A stretch of DNA of 64,000 nt from an uncultured Clostridia bacterium (GTDB lineage Bacteria; Bacillota; Clostridia; Oscillospirales; CAG-272), in the NCBI GenBank assembly GCA_947630625.1, contig CANRIL010000002.1, positions 1 through 64,000 of the forward strand. The letters run 5' to 3'. This document shows positions 16,233 to 22,700 of this stretch, one piece after another (position 1 is the stretch's first letter; each line of letters opens with the position of its first letter). A program made the position numbers and the translations under genes. The notes below the pieces were generated by a model that made no database searches, was not told where the DNA came from, and worked only from the letters and a program-made list of their open reading frames with translations.

Positions 16233-17522
16233 ATGTCTGAAAATACAAACGGCGCCCCGCGCGAGCAGGGGCAGAACAGCGGCGGGCACAACAGCGCCGC
16301 CAAACGGCATCGCCGCACGGCGCCGCGCCGCGACGAAAAGCGCGCGCCCACGGATGCGGAGATGCGTGAACAGCCGCAGCAGAGCGCGCAGAACAATAAC
16401 CAGAACCAGCAGCGCCGGCATAACGGCGGCAACAGGAACCGCCGCGGCCGCCAGTCTTCTCCCGCGCGCGCCCTCTCGCCTAACGTCATAACAACGGACA
16501 GAGACGACGCGCAGAAAGAAGCAGCGCCGTATCAGCCTCCCGTTCCCGAGGACAGGAGCCGATATTTACAGATACCCGACCACTGGTTTGAGCCGGAGGC
16601 GCCCTCTCTTCCCGCCGAGCCGCAGGAGATGGTCGATATCGTAGGCGTCAGGTTCAAGGATTCAGGGAAAATATATTATTTTGCGCCGATGGATTACGTG
16701 TGCAGCGAGGGGATGGATGTCATCGTTGAAACTGCGCGCGGCATCGAATACGGCACGGTAACGATTCCGAACAGGAAGGAGCCGCAGTCGTCGCTCGTCG
16801 CCCCGCTGCGCCCCGTCGTCCGCATCGCGACGGACGCCGACCGCGAGCGCCACGAAAAGAACGCCGAGCGGGAGGAAGAGGCGATGCGCATCTGCGCCCG
16901 CAAGATCGAGGAGCGCGGGCTCGGTATGAAGCTCGTCGAGGCGGAATACACGTTTGACAACAGCAAGCTGACGTTTTATTTCTCGGCAGAGGGACGCGTC
17001 GATTTCCGCGAGCTTGTCAAGGACCTCGCATCCGTCTTCCGCACGCGCATAGAGCTGCGCCAGATAGGTATCCGCGACGAGGCAAAGCTGCTCGGCGGGC
17101 TCGGCATCTGCGGCCGTCCGTTCTGCTGCAACACCTTCCTCTATGACTTCAACCAGGTTTCGATAAAGATGGCGAAGGAACAGAGCCTATCGCTCAATTC
17201 CGCCAAGATTTCCGGCACGTGCGGCCGCCTGATGTGCTGCCTCCGCTACGAAAGCGAGACTTACGAGGAAGAGGGCAAGCGCACGCCGCGCGTTGACAGC
17301 ATCGTCAAGACGCCGGACGGCGTGGGCTTTGTGATCGAATCTCAGACGCTGACCGGCATAATCAAGGTGAAGCTCGGCGATGCCGACGACGCCGCGATCA
17401 AGCAGTTCAGCCGCGACGAGGTGACGGTGATAGGCCGCCGCAGCCGCGGTCAGCGTCCCGCCGACACCGCCGACAGTGCCGACGCCGCCGACCAAGACCT
17501 CGCCGCCGTCAGCGATTCTTAA
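16233..17522 (+). CDS. ricT: PSP1 domain protein, RicT/YaaT-like
   Basis: This 429-residue protein has a disordered first ~105 residues rich in Gln, Asn, Arg and Gly (QNNNQNQQRRHNGGN). The PSP1 core follows, with FAPMDYVCSEGMDVIVET and the conserved cysteines in CGRPFCCNTFL and CGRLMCCLRYE, which bind Fe-S clusters in RicT. In Bacillus, RicT works with RicA and RicF in mRNA maturation through RNase Y and in sporulation. GGAAAGGAT precedes the ATG. The long polar N-terminus is unusual; Bacillus RicT lacks one. Confidence 0.9.
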   Translation: MSENTNGAPREQGQNSGGHNSAAKRHRRTAPRRDEKRAPTDAEMREQPQQSAQNNNQNQQRRHNGGNRNRRGRQSSPARALSPNVITTDRDDAQKEAAPYQPPVPEDRSRYLQIPDHWFEPEAPSLPAEPQEMVDIVGVRFKDSGKIYYFAPMDYVCSEGMDVIVETARGIEYGTVTIPNRKEPQSSLVAPLRPVVRIATDADRERHEKNAEREEEAMRICARKIEERGLGMKLVEAEYTFDNSKLTFYFSAEGRVDFRELVKDLASVFRTRIELRQIGIRDEAKLLGGLGICGRPFCCNTFLYDFNQVSIKMAKEQSLSLNSAKISGTCGRLMCCLRYESETYEEEGKRTPRVDSIVKTPDGVGFVIESQTLTGIIKVKLGDADDAAIKQFSRDEVTVIGRRSRGQRPADTADSADAADQDLAAVSDS

Positions 17523-17585
17523 CTACGCATACGTAAGAAAAACCGTACCTTGTAAAAAAAATCGTATCATTCTTTAAAAAAGGGC

Positions 17586-17613
17586 TTGAAATATTCACGT
17601 TTTGTGATAGAAT
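17586..17613 (+). promoter_or_regulatory. sigma-A promoter of the ferredoxin gene
   Basis: TTGAAA (17586-17591), 16-nt spacer, TAGAAT (17608-17613), 55 nt before the ATG. Confidence 0.7.
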
Positions 17614-17668
17614 AGGATTACGGCGCGGTGTTACGTGCCGCAATATCTCGTAATGGAGGATAAGAACG

Positions 17669-17845
17669 ATGGCATATAAGATCGACAAGGAAAAGTGCCT
17701 CGGCTGCGGCGCCTGCGCCGAAGAATGCCCCGTTGAGGCTATCTCCGCGGACGAAGACGGCAAGTACGTTATCGACCCCGAGAAGTGCATCGAATGCGGC
17801 GCCTGCGCCGGCGTCTGCCCCGTTGAGGCTCCTGAGCAGAAGTAA
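17669..17845 (+). CDS. 2[4Fe-4S] ferredoxin
   Basis: A 58-residue protein with the two clostridial cluster motifs C-x2-C-x2-C-x3-CP: CLGCGACAEECP (residues 10-21) and CIECGACAGVCP (40-51). The two halves are a near-repeat, as expected for this fold. It is a low-potential electron carrier for anaerobic metabolism. GGAGG at 17656-17660 precedes the ATG. It is monocistronic, with its own promoter and a following hairpin. Confidence 0.95.
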   Translation: MAYKIDKEKCLGCGACAEECPVEAISADEDGKYVIDPEKCIECGACAGVCPVEAPEQK

Positions 17846-17883
17846 TCTATCAGGTTAAAGTGCGTAGTACATAAGCCAAAAGG

Positions 17884-17916
17884 ACTGCCGCAGGTCATCC
17901 GATCTGCGGCAGTTCT
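17884..17916 (+). terminator. hairpin after the ferredoxin gene
   Basis: ACTGCCGCAG (17884-17893) pairs with CTGCGGCAGT (17904-17913), followed by TCT only. The stem is strong but the T run weak. Confidence 0.5.
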
Positions 17917-17945
17917 GATGAATAAACAAAACGGGAGGTGTGGCG

Positions 17946-18707
17946 GTGTCCGATTACAGACTTGACAGGATAAACGACAACATCACGCTTTTGCAGTCGA
18001 CTCGCGGGCTTACCTTCACAACGGACGCTTACCTGCTCTCCGCCTTCGTCCGCCGCCCAGTCGGCCGCTTCGGCAGGATCGCCGAGCTCGGCGCGGGAAC
18101 GGGCGCAGTCTCGCTGCTGCTCGCGGCGCGCGGGCGCGCGGCTCACATCACCGCGATCGAGGTGCAGGAGCTTTTCTACAATATAATGAAGGAAAACATC
18201 GCAAATAACGGGTTTTCCGACGTTATAAAGCCCGTGCTCGGCGACGTGCGCGAAATGAACGAATCTATCCTCGGCGGCACGTTTGACGCCGTATTCGCCA
18301 ACCCGCCGTATCTGCGCGCCGGCTCCGGATTCGACAGCGCGCACGACGAGGCGAACATCGCCCGCCGTGAGATATTCGGCAGCATCGTCGATTTCTGCGA
18401 TGCCGCCGCGAGGCTCTGCCGTCAGGGCGGCGTGTTTTATCTCGTGTACCGCCCGGAGCGGCTCGCGGAGCTGTTTTCCGCTTTGCGCTCCGCCGGATTT
18501 GAGCCGAAGCAGCTGACGCTGCTTTTCCCCGACGCCGAAAGCGCCCCCTCGCTGATCTTCTGCGCGGCGCGCCGCGGCGGGAAGCCGGGAGGGCTCCGCA
18601 TAACGTCCCCGCTCATCATCTATGAGTCCGGCAGCCGAAACGAAACAGAAACCTTCCGCAGGATATATGAAACGGGGATGTTCCCCGAGGAGTTTAATAT
18701 AAAATGA
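17946..18707 (+). CDS. TrmN6-like tRNA/DNA N6-adenine methyltransferase
   Basis: This protein of about 253 residues has a class I SAM-binding fold: AELGAGTGAVSLLLA (motif I), acidic AIEVQE, and the catalytic NPPY in FANPPYLRAGSG, typical of N6-adenine methylation of tRNA1(Val) A37. I prefer GTG at 17946, since GGGAGG at 17933-17938 stands 7 nt before it; the GTG at 17940 overlaps that site. It overlaps rsmI by 4 nt (ATGA), so translation is coupled. The pairing of this methyltransferase with rsmI is common in Bacillota. Confidence 0.88.
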   Translation: MSDYRLDRINDNITLLQSTRGLTFTTDAYLLSAFVRRPVGRFGRIAELGAGTGAVSLLLAARGRAAHITAIEVQELFYNIMKENIANNGFSDVIKPVLGDVREMNESILGGTFDAVFANPPYLRAGSGFDSAHDEANIARREIFGSIVDFCDAAARLCRQGGVFYLVYRPERLAELFSALRSAGFEPKQLTLLFPDAESAPSLIFCAARRGGKPGGLRITSPLIIYESGSRNETETFRRIYETGMFPEEFNIK

Positions 18708-19570
18708 CAGACATTTCCGAAACCGAAAAAAACCGCGTCATAGGCGGCACACTTTATCTCGTCGCCACGCCGATAGGCAACATGGCGGATATTTCCGCGC
18801 GCGCCGTCAAGGTCCTGTCCGAGGTCGATTTCATTGCCGCCGAGGACACGCGGCACACGGGACTGCTGCTCTCCTCGCTCGGAATTTCGCGCCCGATGAC
18901 GAGCTACTACAAGGACAACATGGCGGAATCGGGTCCGCGCATAATCGCCCGACTTAAATCAGGCGAATCGTGCGCGCTGTGCACGGACGCTGGAATGCCC
19001 GCGATAAGCGACCCCGGCGAAGACCTCGTCCGCCTCGCCGCAGACGCCGGGATACCCGTGACCTGCATCCCCGGCGCAAGCGCGGTCACGACCGCGCTTG
19101 CCCTGTCAGCCGCGGACACGCGTTCGTTCGTCTTTGTCGGCTTTCTGCCTACCGACGGGAAACCGCGCGCCGAGGCGCTGGCAGAGCTCGCCTCCGAAAA
19201 GCGCACGACCGTCATATATGAAGCGCCGCACCGGCTTTGCCGCACGCTTGACGACCTCGTCTCCGTCTGCGGCCCCGACCGCGGGCTCGCCGTCTGCCGT
19301 GAGCTCACGAAGCTTAACGAAGAGGTGCTGCGCACAACGACAGGCGAGGCATCGTCGATCGTCAAATCCGTAACTCCGCGCGGCGAATACGTTCTCGTAC
19401 TCCACGGCGCGCCCGTCAAAAACACTGCCGAGGACTGGCTCGGGATGACCGTGCAGGAGCACGTCGCCATGTACGAGGCGGGCGGGATGGCGCGCATGGA
19501 CGCGATCAAAGCCGTCGCGCGCGACCGCCGCGTCGGGAAGGGCGAAATATACCGCCAGCTCATAAAGTGA
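18704..19570 (+). CDS. rsmI: 16S rRNA (cytidine-1402-2'-O)-methyltransferase
   Basis: This 288-residue protein has the tetrapyrrole-methylase fold: LYLVATPIGNMADIS near the N-terminus, AAEDTRHTGLLLSSLGI, CTDAGMPAISDPGEDLV and IPGASAVTTALALSA. It methylates C1402 in the decoding centre of 16S rRNA. The start overlaps the preceding stop (ATGA). It is convergent with the TIR-SecA gene, with a nested hairpin between them. Confidence 0.95.
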   Translation: MTDISETEKNRVIGGTLYLVATPIGNMADISARAVKVLSEVDFIAAEDTRHTGLLLSSLGISRPMTSYYKDNMAESGPRIIARLKSGESCALCTDAGMPAISDPGEDLVRLAADAGIPVTCIPGASAVTTALALSAADTRSFVFVGFLPTDGKPRAEALAELASEKRTTVIYEAPHRLCRTLDDLVSVCGPDRGLAVCRELTKLNEEVLRTTTGEASSIVKSVTPRGEYVLVLHGAPVKNTAEDWLGMTVQEHVAMYEAGGMARMDAIKAVARDRRVGKGEIYRQLIK

Positions 19571-19622
19571 GGCGGCAGAGGCCGGACGGTTTTCCCGTCC
19601 GTATCAAAGCCTCAGCCGCCCC
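19571..19622. terminator. nested hairpin between rsmI and the TIR-SecA gene
   Basis: An outer 12-bp stem with one mismatch (GGCGGCAGAGGC near 19571, GCCTCAGCCGCC to 19620) encloses an inner GGACGG/CCGTCC hairpin. It can serve convergent genes, though no long T run follows on either side. Confidence 0.5.
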
Positions 19623-19640
19623 GACATTTTCATGAGTCGG

Positions 19641-19745
19641 TCTTTTTTACTTGCGTGCGCGCCGTCGGGATGCGCAGCGCGACACGGCGATTTTAGTCGC
19701 CGTCATTCATCTTTTTTACTTGCGTGCGCGCCGTCGGGATGCGCA
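19641..19745. repeat. 36-bp perfect direct repeat at the 3' end of the TIR-SecA gene
   Basis: Copies lie at 19641-19676 and 19710-19745, offset by 69 bp. The second copy is coding and gives the peptide RIPTARTQVKK near the protein end. The first lies after the TAA stop but, since 69 is a multiple of three, it stays in frame and would encode the same peptide again before a TGA. Confidence 0.9.
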
Positions 19746-22700
19746 CCCTGAACAGCGATACCGCGGCGTCTCTCAGAAGACGCCTTTTTTCCGCTTCAAG
19801 ACTGCGCTCGACGGTGCGCTCCGTAAATTTTCCGTCTGCGCACAGCTTCTTTTCAAATTCGATAAACGACGCCCAGGCGGAGAGCAGCGCGGAGCAGTAA
19901 GCGGTTTTCAGCTCCGGCATGTCGTTATAATTCTCGGTTTTGTACCTTGCGGTGATATCGGCGCGCAGCGCCTTCAAAATCGCCGCCGAGGAAGCCTTTG
20001 CGCCCCTCTCGAATTTGAACCCGAATTTATCACAATATTTCTTGTAAATATAATTCATCAAAGGCGAGCAAACGTCGAAACTGTTTTTTTGTTTGCGCGA
20101 GAATTCCGCAAGCGTCTCGTCGTCCTTCGCCCACATGATGAGCACGTCGTCGACCGTCAGCCTGTCACGGCGGATGTCAAATTTTCTCCCGATAAAGTCC
20201 GCCCTCGCCTTTTCGATGTGCGAAAGCTCGCTGTTTCTTTTTCTTATGTCGGCAAATTTGGCGTCGTGCAGCTTCTGCCGCGCGGACTTGAGGCTCTTTT
20301 CGAGAATTTTGCCGTCCATCACTTTCGATTCAACATCATCGAACAACCGCTCGATCCACTCGATCATCTCAGGCGATATCAGCCGCCTGAGCGCATCGTC
20401 GTTGACCGACCTATATACAATGCTCTCGCCAACGTCTCCCTGCCGCCCGCTTCTGCCGCGAAGCTGCTGCTCCGTCCGCATTTCCTCGAAAAAGCTCGTC
20501 CCGATCACGGCAAGCCCTCCGGCGGCGATGACGGCGGCGCGTTCCTTTTCGGCGAACATCCTGTTTTTCTCAAGTATGCTCCTGTATTTTTTGAACACCT
20601 CCGCCTTTTCCCCGTCCATACCGTCTGACATCTTCGAATATATGAAGCTGTCGATGTCCGATATGTCGACCTCGAGCGCGGCGAGCTCGCGCTTCGTCAT
20701 AAGCTCCGGATTGCCGCCGAGCTTTATGTCGACTCCGCGGTTCGCTATCGCCGTGGTGATGAGGACGGAATCGGTGACTCCCGCGTTTGAGAGGATATCG
20801 GAGGACTCGTCGACGTTGTTCGCGTTCAAAAGCCTGTGCTTTATGCCTTTTTGGGAGCAGAGCCTTGAATACCGCTCCGATTCCTCGATGCTGCCCGTCA
20901 TTATAAGGATCGGCTGATGCCGTCTGTGCCTTTCGGCGATGTCGGCGAGGATCGCCTCCTCCTTCGCGAACCTGTCAATGTATATCGGTGACTGCGTATC
21001 CTTTCTGACGCACGGAAACATCGGCGGGATCGAAACATATTCAAGGCCGTAAATTTCCTCAAATTCACGCCGGAAGCTGACCGCCGTCGCCGTCGTGCCG
21101 CATACATGCGCGAATCTCCCGCATATATCCCGCAGGCACGCCTTATTTCTCACGGTGCTGCTGCGCGAAAGCGCCCTCTCTGCCTCCGCCGTGTCAAGCT
21201 CATTTATGCGGCAGAGAAAATACCGCCACGACGGAGAAATATCGTTGTAAACTCCCCGCTCGCGGTCCTCCACAACGGGCTTTCCGTCCTTTATGTAGTA
21301 GTCCTTGCCCTTTACATTGTGCAGGCACGTCAGCGCGATACGCACGAGCTGTTCCGCCTCGCGGATCTCCCCCGCTGCCGTTACGTCGCTGTACGACACG
21401 CCGAACACGCTCTCGATGATCTTTACGATCTCCGGGGTGAAGCTGAGCGTCGCGCCGCCGTCTATGTAACTGTCCGCGTCATCTTCCGCCATAAGCGCGG
21501 CGCGATATGCCATCTGATGGCGCGCCACCGCGGAATTGTCGCCGTTTTTATTTTCAGCCGATACGACTGTGTATTCCTGGCTCGCCGAATCGACGAGCAC
21601 GCTGTCCGCCTCGTCAATTATAATGCTGTCGGTGCGGATCACGCATCTGTCGGATGTCAGCGAGATCTCGCTTTGCAGAATGGCGAAGATCAGGCTCGCT
21701 ATGTCCGCGTAGAGCACGTCCGGCTGAACATACGACTTATCTATCTTTTTGTTGTCGTCAATGCAGCCGACGCTGACGCCGAGCAGTTCAAAAACACCGT
21801 GCATCCAGCTGAAATTCCGCCTTGTCAGATACTTCGAGGCGTCCGCAACGACGACCTTGCGCCCGCATACGTATTCATAAAACGCGGTCAGAACGATCGT
21901 GTATGTCTTCCCCTCTCCATTCATTATCTCGGCGATTTTCCCGTCCGCCATCGCGGCGGCGCCCGCGTACTGAACGTAGTGGTGCCTGTATCCGAGGGCG
22001 CGCATACCCGCCTCGCTCACGAGCGCGAACGATTCCGGCATAAGCGACAGCGGCGGCTCCCTTTTTGATCTGGCGCGCAGCGACGACGCCGCCTCCGCAA
22101 GCTCGGAGTCCGTCATACCGGAAAAATCAAACCGTGACGCCTGCGACGCTATGCGCTCGTATTTTTTCGTGTTCCCGCCGTTGTTCTCTTTCAGAAATTC
22201 GCGGTAGTAGCTCGTGTACTGTTCCTGATCGCCGCCGGCGCTGAAGGCGAGTTTTTCACGGTTTGCCGCCATCTCCCTTATGCTCTCAAGCATATCGAGC
22301 GTGCCGCTCTGTTCGCCGCCGCACGCGGAGCGATAAACGTCCGCGCGGCCTTTGCCGAGCTCCTTTTCTATAAACTCGGCAGCCTCTTCGAACATTCCGC
22401 CGTTTATATATGCGTCGACAATGTTTTTCGCCGCCTCTACCGCTTCGTCGGCGTGCGCCTCGTTCTCTCCCGTTCCGGCGCCCTCCGCAAACTTCCTCTC
22501 CGCCTCCCTCGGCTTTCCCGCGAGCGCAAGGTCGGAGGCGAACTTCAGCGTCCAAAGCTTTTTCGCGTTCAGCACCTCGACGCGGCTCTTGAATTCCCCC
22601 TCAAACGCGCGCATGCCGGAGGCGAATAGCCTGCCATACGCGGCAAACAGCTCGTCCCCCCTGTCGCCGAGAGAGCTGAGCATATCGATATACATCATAA

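Noticed and set aside
17881-17946. tRNA genes in intergenic stem-loops
   Set aside because: The stems seen here and elsewhere are simple hairpins; no cloverleaf with TTC-T arm and anticodon arm was found.
19651-22068. Long open frames on the plus strand opposite the TIR-SecA gene
   Set aside because: Antisense shadows of GC-rich coding DNA; the encoded sequences are Arg/His/Val-rich without motifs, while the minus-strand protein matches known families throughout.
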